From Stenotrophomonas rhizophila (lineage in GTDB: Bacteria > Pseudomonadota > Gammaproteobacteria > Xanthomonadales > Xanthomonadaceae), in NCBI RefSeq assembly GCF_007667275.1, contig NZ_VDQT01000005.1, forward strand, positions 310,001 through 374,000: DNA of 64,000 nt. The letters run 5' to 3'. Position numbers and translations under genes: made by a program. A model generated the notes under the pieces. The model made no database searches. It saw nothing but the letters and a program-made list of their open reading frames with translations, and was not told the DNA's origin. Positions 55,724 to 64,000 of the stretch are shown here, in pieces; positions within the stretch are counted from its first letter, which is position 1; every line of letters begins with the position of its first letter.

Positions 55724-56208
55724 TGCGCATCTGGCGCCATCTGTCCGCCCCCTCGTTGTCGCGCAGCTTCCCGCCGGAGCGCCTGCAGGCGATCACTGAA
55801 GCGATCGCCGCAGGTGAGCGGCGCCACGGTGGCCAGGTCATGTTCGCGGTGGAAGCCGACCTGCCGTGGCGGGCGCTCTGGCAGGGCGTCACCCCGCGCC
55901 AGCGCGCCGAGCAGGCCTTTGCCCAGCTGCGCACCTGGGACACCGAACACAACAACGGCGTGCTGGTCTACCTGCTGCTCGCCGACCACGCCATCGAGCT
56001 GGTCGCCGACCGCGGCCTGCGCGGCAAGGTCGGCGAGGCGCAGTGGCAGGCGGTGTGCGCGCACATGCAGCAGCAGTTGCGCGACGGCACCCTGCAGGAT
56101 GCGGTACTGCTGGCCATCGAAGAAGTCTCGGCGATACTGGCCGGGCACTATCCGCCCGGGTCGGGGTCGAAGGACGACGCCCTTCCGGACAGCCCCCAGC
56201 TACTTTGA
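55723..56208 (+). CDS. second TPM-domain protein
   Basis: A 161-residue protein whose start overlaps the previous stop (ATGA), implying translational coupling. It is a shorter TPM-domain copy with FPPERLQAITEAIAAGERRHGG, DTEHNNGVLVYLLLADHAIELV and ADRGLRGKVGEAQWQAV. No signal peptide is visible, so unlike its neighbour it would face the cytoplasm unless exported otherwise. LemA, a periplasmic TPM protein and this one form a conserved three-gene operon. Confidence 0.87.
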   Translation: MRIWRHLSAPSLSRSFPPERLQAITEAIAAGERRHGGQVMFAVEADLPWRALWQGVTPRQRAEQAFAQLRTWDTEHNNGVLVYLLLADHAIELVADRGLRGKVGEAQWQAVCAHMQQQLRDGTLQDAVLLAIEEVSAILAGHYPPGSGSKDDALPDSPQLL

Positions 56209-56256
56209 GGTCGGTGGGCGGCCGTAGAATAGCCGCTTACCTGCAAGGCGCCGCCC

Positions 56257-57153
56257 ATGATCTATTTCCACGATATCGACCCCATCGCCCTTTCGCTTGG
56301 GCCGGTCAAGGTGCACTGGTACGGCATCATGTACCTGTTCGGCTTCATGGCGGCCTGGTGGCTGGGGCGCCGGCGGATCGCGGCGGGGCGCCTGCCGGGG
56401 GTGGATGCCAATGGCTTCTCCGACCTGCTGTTCTACGCCATGCTCGGCGTGGTGGTGGGCGGCCGCGTGGGCTACATGCTGTTCTATGCCACCTCGGAAT
56501 TCCTGCACAACCCGCTGCTGCTGTTCAAGGTGTGGGACGGCGGCATGAGCTTCCACGGCGGCCTGCTCGGCGTGCTGTTCGCCTCGTGGTACTGGTCGCG
56601 CAAGCACCGCCTGCACCTGGGCGACACCATCGACTTCATGGCGCCGCTGGTGCCACTCGGGCTCGGGTTCGGTCGCATCGGCAACTTCATCGGCGCCGAG
56701 CTCTGGGGCAAGTACACCGACGGCAGCTGGGGCGTGGTGTTCCCGTCCGGCCTGCCGGCACCGCTGAACCAGCTGGACCTGCCGGCCTTGCGCGAGCAGT
56801 TCGCCAGCGGCGCGCTCAATCAGTTCGCACGCCACCCCTCGCAGCTGTATGAAGCGCTGCTGGAAGGGCTGGTGATGTTCGCGGTGCTGTGGACGGTCTC
56901 GGCCAAGCCCCGCCAGCGCTACCTCATCTCGGGCCTGTTCGCGCTGATGTACGGCGTGTTCCGCTTCGCCGTTGAGTTCGTGCGCATGCCCGACAACGGC
57001 GTGTACCTCGCCTTCGACTGGTTTACCCGTGGCCAGCTGCTGAGCCTGCCGCTGGTCGCGCTGGGCGTGGTGCTGCTGGTGCTGTCGCGCCGCGCGCCGG
57101 TGCTGCAGCCGGTGCTTCCCGCCGAGCCTGCCGCGGCCGGGAGCAAGGCATGA
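56257..57153 (+). CDS. lgt: Lgt, prolipoprotein diacylglyceryl transferase
   Basis: A 298-residue inner-membrane enzyme that transfers diacylglycerol from phosphatidylglycerol to the lipobox Cys of prolipoproteins. It has about seven membrane segments, the KVHWYGIMYLFGF start, FHGGLLGV, and the Lgt signature GRIGNFIGAELWG near residue 140. Arg/His residues in RHPSQLYEALLEG belong to the active site. The stop overlaps the thyA start (ATGA), the lgt-thyA pair being common in gammaproteobacteria. Confidence 0.97.
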   Translation: MIYFHDIDPIALSLGPVKVHWYGIMYLFGFMAAWWLGRRRIAAGRLPGVDANGFSDLLFYAMLGVVVGGRVGYMLFYATSEFLHNPLLLFKVWDGGMSFHGGLLGVLFASWYWSRKHRLHLGDTIDFMAPLVPLGLGFGRIGNFIGAELWGKYTDGSWGVVFPSGLPAPLNQLDLPALREQFASGALNQFARHPSQLYEALLEGLVMFAVLWTVSAKPRQRYLISGLFALMYGVFRFAVEFVRMPDNGVYLAFDWFTRGQLLSLPLVALGVVLLVLSRRAPVLQPVLPAEPAAAGSKA

Positions 57154-57944
57154 AGGCCTACCTGGACCTGCTGCGGCACGTGCTCGAGCACGGCAGCGAG
57201 AAATCCGACCGCACCGGCACCGGCACGCGCAGCGTGTTCGGCTGGCAGATGCGCTTCAACCTGGCCGACGGCTTCCCGCTGGTCACCACCAAGAAACTGC
57301 ACCTGCGCTCGATCATCCATGAGCTGCTGTGGTTCCTGAAGGGCGATACCAACATTGGTTACCTGAAGGACCACCAGGTCCGGATCTGGGACGAGTGGGC
57401 TGACGAAAACGGCGATCTCGGCCCGATCTACGGCAAGCAGTGGCGCAGCTGGGCCACCGCCGACGGCGGCAGCATCGACCAGATGCAGTGGCTGGTGGAC
57501 GAGATCAAGCGCAACCCGGATTCGCGCCGCCTGGTGGTCAGCGCCTGGAATGTCGGCGAGCTTTCGCAGATGGCGCTGATGCCCTGCCACAACCTGTTCC
57601 AGTTCTACGTGGTGGACGGCAAGCTGAGCTGCCAGCTGTACCAGCGCAGCGGCGACATCTTCCTCGGCGTACCGTTCAACATCGCCAGCTATGCGCTGCT
57701 GACCCACATGGTGGCGCAGGCCACCGGGCTGGGCGTCGGCGATTTCGTGCACACCCTGGGTGATGCGCACCTGTATTCCAATCATTATGAGCAGGCCCGC
57801 GAGCAGCTGGCGCGCGAACCGCGCGCGCTGCCGACGCTGTGGTTGAACCCGGACGTCACCGACCTGTTCGGCTTCCAGTTCGACGACATCCGCATCGACG
57901 GCTACGACCCGCACCCGGCGATCAAGGCGCCGGTGGCGGTCTGA
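57150..57944 (+). CDS. thyA: ThyA, thymidylate synthase
   Basis: A 264-residue enzyme (the same length as E. coli ThyA) that methylates dUMP to dTMP using methylene-THF. The catalytic Cys lies in ALMPCHNLFQFYV near residue 146. Folate and dUMP contacts include SDRTGTGTRSVFG, LYQRSGDIFLGVPFNIASY and THTLGDAHLYSNH-like HTLGDAHLYSNH, ending in IKAPVAV. It is coupled to lgt. folA lies 574 bp downstream, so the dTMP-folate cycle genes are close together. Confidence 0.98.
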   Translation: MKAYLDLLRHVLEHGSEKSDRTGTGTRSVFGWQMRFNLADGFPLVTTKKLHLRSIIHELLWFLKGDTNIGYLKDHQVRIWDEWADENGDLGPIYGKQWRSWATADGGSIDQMQWLVDEIKRNPDSRRLVVSAWNVGELSQMALMPCHNLFQFYVVDGKLSCQLYQRSGDIFLGVPFNIASYALLTHMVAQATGLGVGDFVHTLGDAHLYSNHYEQAREQLAREPRALPTLWLNPDVTDLFGFQFDDIRIDGYDPHPAIKAPVAV

Positions 57945-57970
57945 GGATGATGTTCACCAAGGAGGGATCC

Positions 57971-58519
57971 ATGCACTCACACGCAGTCGCGCTCGCATGC
58001 GTTATCGCACTGTCCGCCGTCAGCAGCCTCGCCCAGGCAGGGGTCGTACAAGGGCCCGCGGGTCGGATCACGCTACCCGACGACATTGTCGCGTCCGTGG
58101 CGCCGGCCAACCCGGCGCATCCGAACCTGGCCACGAGCGTGGAGATCACCCTGACCGGCGAACGCCTGGATGCCGCGCGGCCGGTCACGCTCACCCTGAG
58201 CTGCGGCCCTGCGGTCGGACGCCTCGATTCGGCGAAAGGCATGGAGATACTCGCGTCGGTGACCATCGAGCAGGACAAGACGCTGAAGCGCGCAAAAGGC
58301 GGTGGCTGGATCACCCTCGATGCTTTCCAGACCTATCGCAGCGAAGCCGCGCGCGCGGATGGGTCGCGGTTGACCCAGTGGCTGGTTCCATTGGTCGTTT
58401 CCTTCGCGTGGATCAAATTTGACCGGCCTGAAGGATCGCCGGTCGAGCAGGATGTACTGGACGCCATCGCCGGGATGAAGGTGCTGTGCGGCCCTACGGC
58501 CAACAGAGGAGCGGAATGA
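57971..58519 (+). CDS. small secreted protein, function unknown
   Basis: A 182-residue protein with a signal peptide (MHSHAVALACVIALSAVSS, cleavage near AQA, residue 24). The mature part is probably mostly beta, with ATSVEITLTGERLDAARPVT and GGGWITLDAFQTYRSEAA, and two Cys. No family was recognised. It has a near-perfect AAGGAGGG ribosome site. It sits between thyA and folA and its stop overlaps or abuts the folA start, so it is part of the same transcription unit despite its envelope location. Confidence 0.72.
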   Translation: MHSHAVALACVIALSAVSSLAQAGVVQGPAGRITLPDDIVASVAPANPAHPNLATSVEITLTGERLDAARPVTLTLSCGPAVGRLDSAKGMEILASVTIEQDKTLKRAKGGGWITLDAFQTYRSEAARADGSRLTQWLVPLVVSFAWIKFDRPEGSPVEQDVLDAIAGMKVLCGPTANRGAE

Positions 58520-59010
58520 TGCGGCTGTCGCTGATCGCCGCGCTGGACATGGATCATGGCATCGGTCATGAGAACCAGTTGCCGTGGCAGCTGCCGGACG
58601 ACCTCAAGCGCTTCAAGGCGCTGACCATCGGCAAGCCGATCCTGATGGGGCGCAAGACCGCGCAGTCGCTTGGCCGCGCGCTGCCGGGCCGGCCGAACCT
58701 GGTGTTGACCCGGTCGGGCGTGGTGCCGTTCGACGGCATGCAGGCAGTGAGCAGCATCGACGAAGCGCTGACGTTCGCGGCAGATGCAGGCGCAGACGAG
58801 CTGTGCGTGATCGGTGGCGGCGAGATCTACCGCCTGGCGATGGCGCAGGCAACCGATCTGTACCTGACCTGGGTGGATACCCGGGTCGAGGCCGATACGC
58901 ATTTCCCACCGGTAGATCCGCAGCAGTGGAGTGAGTCCAGGCGCGAACACCATCCAGCGGATGAAAGGCACGCCTTCGCATTCGATTTCGTGGATTACGT
59001 GCGCCGCTGA
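58519..59010 (+). CDS. folA: FolA, dihydrofolate reductase
   Basis: A 163-residue NADPH enzyme regenerating tetrahydrofolate; target of trimethoprim. Visible are LSLIAALDMDHGIGHENQLPWQLPDD (shown in parts: SLIAALDMDHGIG, then LPWQLPDDLKRF with the catalytic Asp), ILMGRKTAQSLGRALPGR and CVIGGGEIYRLA. Two adjacent ATG codons exist at 58516 and 58519; the second has better spacing (seven bases) from AGGAG and aligns with E. coli FolA. It follows the secreted-protein gene without a gap. Confidence 0.96.
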   Translation: MRLSLIAALDMDHGIGHENQLPWQLPDDLKRFKALTIGKPILMGRKTAQSLGRALPGRPNLVLTRSGVVPFDGMQAVSSIDEALTFAADAGADELCVIGGGEIYRLAMAQATDLYLTWVDTRVEADTHFPPVDPQQWSESRREHHPADERHAFAFDFVDYVRR

Positions 59011-59031
59011 CCGCCGCACGTGAGTTGCGGG

Positions 59032-60024
59032 TCAGGCCGTGGTCGGAGTGCTGTTGCCTTCGTTGCCGCTCGGTTCCGGAGTGCGGCGCGGCTGTTGCGG
59101 GCGCGCGCCGCGGTTCGCGTTGTTGCGCGGGCCACGTGGCGGGCGGCCGCTGCCTTCGCCCTCGTTGCGGCGCGCCGGCGGGCGCGGCGGGGTGACCGGC
59201 TTGGGAACATCGCGGCCCGGAACCTGGACGACGCGCAGTTCCTCGGTATCCAGCTGCAGCGCGGTGAGCTTGCCGCCCCAGACCGCGCCGGTGTCGATCG
59301 CGTGCACGCCCTGGGTGATGGTCAGGCCGAGCGCCGACCAGTGACCGCAGACGATCTTCAGGTCGCGCTCGACCCGACCCGGCACCTCGAACCAGGGGTA
59401 CAGCCCCTGTTCCTGCGTGCCCGGCGTGCCCTTGTCCTCGATCCCGATCCGCCCGCGCGGCGTGCAGTAACGCATGCGCGTGAGCAGGTTGATGATCGCG
59501 CGCGAACGGTCGTAGCCCGACAGCCCCGGCGACCACACCGGCTTGTCGCCGTACATGTTGCGGAACAGCTTGCGATAGCCGCTGCCATGCAGCTGCTGCT
59601 CGACCTCCCGCGCATGCTTCTCCGCCAGCTGCGTGGTCCACTTCGGGGCCAGCCCCGCGTGCACCATCATCCAGCCCAGTTCGCGGTCCACGTGCACCAG
59701 TTTCTGCAGGCGCAGCCAGTCCAGCAGCGTGTCGCGGTCCTCCGCCTGCACGATCCGCAGCAGGTCCGGGTTGACCTTGCGCTGCTCCTCCTCGGAGCGC
59801 GCGCCCACCGCCAGCAGCGACAGGTCGTGGTTGCCCAGCACCACCACACTGTGCTCGCGCAGCGAATGCACCAGCCGCAGCGTTTCCAGCGACTGCCCGC
59901 CGCGGTTGACCAGGTCGCCGCAGAACCACAGTTTGTCCACCGCCGGGTCGAAGCGGATCTTCTCCAGCAGGCGCTGGGTCACTTCATAACAGCCCTGCAG
60001 GTCGCCGATGGCCCAGACACTCAT
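59032..60024 (-). CDS. apaH: ApaH, symmetrical Ap4A hydrolase with a basic tail
   Basis: A 330-residue metallophosphatase that splits Ap4A into two ADP and removes Np4 RNA caps. Metal motifs are GDLQGCYEV near residue 8, CGDLVNRGG, and LGNHDLSLLAVG. Typical ApaH is about 280 residues; here ~55 extra C-terminal residues (from about 275) are rich in Arg, Pro, Gly and Asn (PPRPPARRNEGEGSGRPPRG), a likely disordered, possibly RNA-binding extension. It ends the leftward lptD-surA-pdxA-rsmA-apaG-apaH run and converges with folA. Confidence 0.94.
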   Translation of the reverse strand: MSVWAIGDLQGCYEVTQRLLEKIRFDPAVDKLWFCGDLVNRGGQSLETLRLVHSLREHSVVVLGNHDLSLLAVGARSEEEQRKVNPDLLRIVQAEDRDTLLDWLRLQKLVHVDRELGWMMVHAGLAPKWTTQLAEKHAREVEQQLHGSGYRKLFRNMYGDKPVWSPGLSGYDRSRAIINLLTRMRYCTPRGRIGIEDKGTPGTQEQGLYPWFEVPGRVERDLKIVCGHWSALGLTITQGVHAIDTGAVWGGKLTALQLDTEELRVVQVPGRDVPKPVTPPRPPARRNEGEGSGRPPRGPRNNANRGARPQQPRRTPEPSGNEGNSTPTTA

Positions 60025-60037
60025 GCGTGCGCCTCCA

Positions 60038-60421
60038 TCAGTGCAGCGTGCGCGGAATGGTCAACACGAACGGTGCGATCGGGGCCGCGAACTCGGTGCC
60101 ATCGTCGGCCACCATGTCGTAATGCCCCTGCATCGTGCCGTGTTCCGTTTCCAGCATGACACCGGAGGTGTAACGGAAGTCTTCACCCGGACGCAGCCGC
60201 GGCTGCTCACCGATCACCCCGTCGCCGTCCACGTGCTCGACCCGGCCGTTGCCATCGGTGATCCGCCAGTGCCGCGCCACCAGCCGTGCCGCCACGCGGC
60301 CCCGGTTGTGGATGCGGATCGTATAGGCGAACGCATAGCGTCCGTCCTCGGGCGTGGACTGGTCATCCAGGAAGCGTGGCGCGACCTCGACCGAGATCGC
60401 ATAGTTTGCAGCGTCGTTCAT
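60038..60421 (-). CDS. apaG: ApaG protein
   Basis: A 127-residue beta-sandwich protein of unknown biochemical role, conserved next to apaH. Visible are YAFAYTIRIHNRGRVAARLVAR, HWRITDGNGRVEHVDGDGVIG and RPGEDFRYTSGVMLETEHGTM. Length matches the family (about 125). It is 13 bases upstream of apaH and 21 bases downstream of rsmA, within the same operon. Confidence 0.96.
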   Translation of the reverse strand: MNDAANYAISVEVAPRFLDDQSTPEDGRYAFAYTIRIHNRGRVAARLVARHWRITDGNGRVEHVDGDGVIGEQPRLRPGEDFRYTSGVMLETEHGTMQGHYDMVADDGTEFAAPIAPFVLTIPRTLH

Positions 60422-60442
60422 GCGGGCAGTGTAGAGGGTGTT

Positions 60443-61258
60443 TCAATCTTCCGCGCGCGGCACATTGGCCAGCGCGATGAACTGGGCGACGGCCAGCTGC
60501 TCGGCGCGTGCATCGCTGCGCACCCCGGCCGCCTCGAACTGCTCCGGCGTGACCACCCCGTTGAGCGCGTTGCGCAGCGTCTTGCGGCGCTGCCCGAATG
60601 CGGACCGGACCACCTCGGCAAAGCGCTTGCGGTCGATGATGCCGACCGTGGCCGGGTCGCGCGGCACCAGCCGCACCACCGCCGAATCCACTTTCGGCGG
60701 CGGCCGGAACGCACCCGGCGGCACCACGAACAGCGAGGTCACCCTGCACCAGGCCTGCAGCATCACGCTGAGGCGGCCATAGACCTTGCTGCCCGGCTCG
60801 GCGGCCATGCGGTCGACCACTTCCTTCTGCAACATGAAATGCATGTCGCGGATCACCGCCGCATGCTCCATCGCATGGAACAGGATCGGCGAGGAAATGT
60901 TGTAGGGCAGGTTGCCGACCAGCCGGATCTGGCCGTCGCCGGCCAGCTCGGTGAAGTTCACCTGCAGCACGTCGCGGTGCACGATGGTCAGCTCACCCAG
61001 CGGCGCCGCAGCCGCGGTCAACGGCGCGATCAGGTCGCGGTCGAACTCGATCACGGTCAGGCGCGGATGGCGACGCAGCAGCGGCAGGGTGATCGCACCC
61101 TGGCCCGGTCCGATTTCGACCAGGCGGTCGTCATCCTTCGGATTGACCGCCAGCACGATCTTGTCGATGTAGCTGCGGTCGGCCAGGAAATGCTGGCCCA
61201 GCTGCTTTTTCGCCGGGGCGGTGAAGCCGGGCGCGGAGGGGGAATGCGGAGAAGTCAT
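60443..61258 (-). CDS. rsmA: RsmA (KsgA), 16S rRNA dimethyladenosine transferase
   Basis: A 271-residue SAM-dependent enzyme that dimethylates two adjacent adenosines in helix 45 of 16S rRNA, a late check in 30S assembly. Motifs are KKQLGQHFLADRSYI, EIGPGQGAITLPLL (motif I) and GNLPYNISSPILFH (catalytic NLPY). The start overlaps the pdxA stop (ATGA). The first ~12 residues are a variable Ser/Pro-rich stretch. Confidence 0.97.
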   Translation of the reverse strand: MTSPHSPSAPGFTAPAKKQLGQHFLADRSYIDKIVLAVNPKDDDRLVEIGPGQGAITLPLLRRHPRLTVIEFDRDLIAPLTAAAAPLGELTIVHRDVLQVNFTELAGDGQIRLVGNLPYNISSPILFHAMEHAAVIRDMHFMLQKEVVDRMAAEPGSKVYGRLSVMLQAWCRVTSLFVVPPGAFRPPPKVDSAVVRLVPRDPATVGIIDRKRFAEVVRSAFGQRRKTLRNALNGVVTPEQFEAAGVRSDARAEQLAVAQFIALANVPRAED

Positions 61259-62235
61259 GCGCTCATTTTACGTTGCCGGGCCAGCCGGGCGCACAAGGCG
61301 GTGGCGGCGAGCAGGCTGGAAGGGTCGGCGCTGCCGCGGCCGGCCAGTTCCAGCGCCGTGCCGTGGTCCACCGCCACGCGCGGGTAGGGCAGGCCGAGGG
61401 TGATGTTCACGGCCTGCTCGAAGCCGCTGTACTTCAGCACCGGCAGGCCCTGGTCGTGGTACATCGCCAGCACCGTGTCGAAGCCGGCCAGCTTCTGTGG
61501 CAGGAATGCGGTGTCGGCCGGCAGCGGCCCGACCAGGTCCATGCCCCCGGCGCGCAGGCGCTCCAGCAGCGGTATCACCAGGTCCAGTTCTTCGCGGCCG
61601 AGGTGGCCGTCTTCACCGGCGTGCGGGTTCAGTCCCAGCACCGCGATCCGCGGCGCGGCGATGCCGAACTGGTCGCGCAGGGCGCCATGCACGGTGTGCA
61701 GGGTGGCCGCCAGGCCGTCGCCGGTGATCGCGTCGGCCACCGCGCGCAGGGGCAGGTGGGTGGTGGCCAGGGCCACGCGGACGATGTCGTTGGCCAGCAT
61801 CATCACCACCTGCACGCCGGCCTGTTCGGCCAGCAGTTCGGTGGTGCCGCTGTAGGCGATCCCGCCCTGGTTGATCACCGCCTTGTGCACCGGGCCGGTC
61901 ACCACCCCGTCCACGCGTCCGTCCAGGCAGGCCTGGCCGGCCTGGAGCAGGGCACCGATCACCGCCCCGGCATTGGCCGGATCGGGATGGCCAAAGCGCG
62001 ACGGGACCGCGTTGCGCACCTCGCACAACGGCAGATCGCCCGGCTCGCGGGCGATCGCATCTTCAGGCAGCAGATTCAGCGGCAACGCCAGCGCGGACGC
62101 CGCGGCACGCAGCGTGTCCGGATCGGCGAAGGCCAGCAGGCGGCAATCGGTGCGCGGCTGCTGGATCAGGCGCAGGCAGAGTTCCGGGCCGATCCCGGCG
62201 GGCTCGCCCGGTACCAGAGCGAGCTGCGGGATCAT
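61255..62235 (-). CDS. pdxA: PdxA, 4-hydroxythreonine-4-phosphate dehydrogenase
   Basis: A 326-residue NAD enzyme of vitamin B6 synthesis. It has the start LVPGEPAGIGPELCLRL, VTGPVHKAVINQGGIAYSGT-type metal residues, LGLNPHAGEDGHLG, and MYHDQGLPVLKYSGF with TLGLPYPRVAVDHGTA. It lies between surA and rsmA, as in E. coli, with an 11-base gap from surA and an ATGA overlap into rsmA. Confidence 0.96.
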   Translation of the reverse strand: MIPQLALVPGEPAGIGPELCLRLIQQPRTDCRLLAFADPDTLRAAASALALPLNLLPEDAIAREPGDLPLCEVRNAVPSRFGHPDPANAGAVIGALLQAGQACLDGRVDGVVTGPVHKAVINQGGIAYSGTTELLAEQAGVQVVMMLANDIVRVALATTHLPLRAVADAITGDGLAATLHTVHGALRDQFGIAAPRIAVLGLNPHAGEDGHLGREELDLVIPLLERLRAGGMDLVGPLPADTAFLPQKLAGFDTVLAMYHDQGLPVLKYSGFEQAVNITLGLPYPRVAVDHGTALELAGRGSADPSSLLAATALCARLARQRKMSA

Positions 62236-62246
62236 CGGCGGCGGTC

Positions 62247-63596
62247 TCAGGGCTTGGCGGGCGCCGGGGCCGGGGTGGCCTGGGCGCGGTCGCCGGTGCG
62301 CAGGTCCACGTAGGCTTCGCCACGCAGTTCCTGCAGGTAACGGTTGTATTCCTCTTCCAGCTTGCGGCGACCGATGGTCTCGCGGATCTGGGCGCGCTTG
62401 TTGTCGGTGCCGGCGTCGGTCTGGCGGGTCGCCACGCGTTCCACGATGTGCCAGCCCGCGTCGGTGCGGAACGGCTGGCTGACACCGCCGTCGGTGAGCC
62501 CGCTGACCTGCCGGCCGAAGTCGGCACCGAAGGCGTCGACCGGGAACCAGCCGAGGTCACCGCCCTGGCCCTTGGTGTTGTTGTCTTCGGAAGACTCCTT
62601 GGCCACGGCCTGGAAGTCCGCGCCGCCGGCGATGCGTGCACGCAGGGTGTCGATCTTGGCCTTGGCGGCGGCGTTGTCCTGTTGGTCGTTGACCCGGATC
62701 AGGATGTGCCGGCCGTGGTATTCGGTGATGGTCTGGCCCCCGGCGGCGGCACTGGCATCACGCACTTCGACCAGCTTGAGCAGCTGGAAACCGCTCGGGC
62801 CGCGCAGCGGGCCGACCACGTCACCGGCCTTCATACTGGTCATCATCTGGGCGAAGGCGCCCGGGATCTCGTCCAGCGAACGCCAGCCGAGGTCGCCGCC
62901 TTCCAGCGCGTTGGGGCTGTCGGAATAGCGTACGGCAGCCGCGTTGAAGTCCAGCTCGCCCTTGTCCAGCAGCGCCTTGACGCCGTCGACCTTCTTCTGG
63001 CCGGTGGCGATCTGGTCGGCGGTGGCGCCTTCCGGCAGCGCGATCAGGATGTGTGCCAGGTGGTACTGGGTGCCGGCGGTGGCTTCCTGCTTCATCGCCG
63101 CATCCACTTCGCCTTCGCTGACGCTGATGCGGCTCTGCGCGAAGCTCTGGCGCAGGCGCTGCACGGTGATCTCGTCGCGGACCGAATTGCGGAAGTCGTT
63201 GAAATCCAGGCCGTCGGCGGCCAGGCGCTGGCGCAGGGCGTCCAGGTTGGAGCCGTTCTGCTGGGCGATCGAGTTCAACGCCTGGTTGAGTTCCTGGTCG
63301 CTGACCTTGATGCCGCTGCCCTCGGCCCGCGCCACCTGCAGCTTGACCAGCACCAGGCGCTCCAGCACCTGGCGGTTCAGTACGTCATCGGGCGGCAGCT
63401 GGGCTTCCCGTCCGGCGTACTGGGCCTTGATGTTCTGGACGGCGCGGTCCAGCTCGCTCTGCAGCACCACGTCCTCGTCGACGATGGCGGCGATGCGGTC
63501 CAGCGACTGGGTCTGCTGGGCCAGCACCTGCAACGGCGCGGCAACGGTGGTGACGGCAAGGACGGAGGCGAGGAGGACGGGAAGGGTCTTGGTCAT
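62247..63596 (-). CDS. surA: SurA, periplasmic chaperone with two PpiC domains
   Basis: A 449-residue exported chaperone for outer-membrane proteins, including LptD. A signal peptide (cleavage near VLA, residue 27) is followed by the N-terminal chaperone domain (RIAAIVDEDVVLQSELDRAV). Two parvulin domains are seen at about 170-275 (YHLAHILIALPEG, GGDLGWRSLDEIPGAF) and 285-390 (YHGRHILIRVNDQQ, GGDLGWFPVDAFG). The C-terminus is Pro/Ala-rich. The start overlaps the lptD stop (ATGA). Confidence 0.96.
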   Translation of the reverse strand: MTKTLPVLLASVLAVTTVAAPLQVLAQQTQSLDRIAAIVDEDVVLQSELDRAVQNIKAQYAGREAQLPPDDVLNRQVLERLVLVKLQVARAEGSGIKVSDQELNQALNSIAQQNGSNLDALRQRLAADGLDFNDFRNSVRDEITVQRLRQSFAQSRISVSEGEVDAAMKQEATAGTQYHLAHILIALPEGATADQIATGQKKVDGVKALLDKGELDFNAAAVRYSDSPNALEGGDLGWRSLDEIPGAFAQMMTSMKAGDVVGPLRGPSGFQLLKLVEVRDASAAAGGQTITEYHGRHILIRVNDQQDNAAAKAKIDTLRARIAGGADFQAVAKESSEDNNTKGQGGDLGWFPVDAFGADFGRQVSGLTDGGVSQPFRTDAGWHIVERVATRQTDAGTDNKRAQIRETIGRRKLEEEYNRYLQELRGEAYVDLRTGDRAQATPAPAPAKP

Positions 63597-64000
63597 GGGA
63601 TCAGGTTCGGATCGTAGTCATCGCGCGTGGGCGCACCGGTAGTGCTGGGCGGCACGAGATAGAGGTCGTCCCGGTAATAGCCGAGAATAGCACGGCGCAA
63701 AGTGCGGTCCGTGTTCTGGCCGATGGAGCTCAGGCCCTTGAGCACGAACTCGATCTGGAACGAATTGTTCAGCTCACCTTCGCGGTTGCGGACGTAGCGG
63801 CGGGCCAGGGCGCGCACCGCCAGGCAGCAGCTGTCCCACTGCACGCCGCCGATGATTTCCAGCGGGGCCTTGTCTTCCAGCGAGTAGTAGTAGCGCCCGA
63901 CCACGCTCCAGGTGGCATTGATCGGGTACAGGAAGGACAGGTCGACCTGCTCCAGCAGGGTCCGCTCTTCCTTGGTCGCGGTCGCCGGGGCGGCCGAATT
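63593..64000 (-). CDS. lptD: LptD, LPS-assembly protein (C-terminal part)
   Basis: The last ~135 residues of the outer-membrane LPS translocon; the rest lies beyond the window. Recognisable LptD C-terminal sequence includes WSVVGRYYYSLEDKAPLE, the pair of cysteines in WDSCCLAVRALARRYV that form disulfides in LptD, and FQIEFVLKGLSSIGQNTD. A short variable tail with DDLYLVPPSTTGAP follows. The stop overlaps the surA start, which agrees with SurA and LptD acting together. Confidence 0.96.
   Translation of the reverse strand, partial: NSAAPATATKEERTLLEQVDLSFLYPINATWSVVGRYYYSLEDKAPLEIIGGVQWDSCCLAVRALARRYVRNREGELNNSFQIEFVLKGLSSIGQNTDRTLRRAILGYYRDDLYLVPPSTTGAPTRDDYDPNLIP

Overview
The window is a GC-rich gammaproteobacterial chromosome segment, almost certainly from Stenotrophomonas (Xanthomonadaceae). 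Three things point there: the gene order (dcw cluster, then lpxC, dciA and secA; and lptD-surA-pdxA-rsmA-apaG-apaH), the proteins (ESPR autotransporter, HemP/TonB heme receptor), and many palindromes opening with GTAG that match the SMAG class of REP element described in Stenotrophomonas maltophilia. No tRNA, rRNA, prophage, insertion sequence or CRISPR array was seen.

Layout: 1-8554 is the 3' part of the division and cell-wall cluster (mraY', ftsW, murG, murC, ddl, ftsQ, ftsA, ftsZ), with nearly every stop overlapping the next start. 8726-14255 holds lpxC, the helicase loader dciA on the opposite strand, an M23 peptidase and secA. 14495-18127 is a large autotransporter. 18224-25200 carries a Nudix-ThiE fusion, metF, an SDR protein, a DUF3228 protein, ybaK, a small secreted protein and ahcY behind an SAH riboswitch. 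25447-33050 holds an S9 peptidase, ppc, a thioesterase and metK. 33477-39000 holds a membrane hydrolase, a methyltransferase with dusB, and a nucleoside permease with ribokinase. 39212-45439 holds an aldo/keto reductase and an iron-regulated heme-uptake locus. 45451-54064 holds a DUF486 protein, the ybbP/ybbA ABC exporter divergent from tesA, a two-component system, an SGNH hydrolase, dgkA and a TerC protein. 54190-58519 holds lemA with two TPM-domain genes, then lgt-thyA. 58519-64000 ends with folA and the apaH-apaG-rsmA-pdxA-surA-lptD' run.

Functional themes: envelope building dominates (peptidoglycan precursors, divisome, lipid A, SecA, Lgt, SurA, LptD). A second theme is the activated-methyl cycle: metF, ahcY and metK lie within 14 kb. 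ahcY has an SAH riboswitch, while metF and metK share a similar 20-bp inverted-repeat motif in their upstream regions.

The most unusual observations are a nine-codon mini-ORF bridging murG and murC by ATGA overlaps at both ends, a REP dimer read through as part of a signal peptide at 43530-43599, REP elements packed against stop codons (one supplies the stop of ybaK), and divergent dciA and M23 start codons only 12 bp apart. No wholly new multi-gene system can be claimed from this sequence alone.
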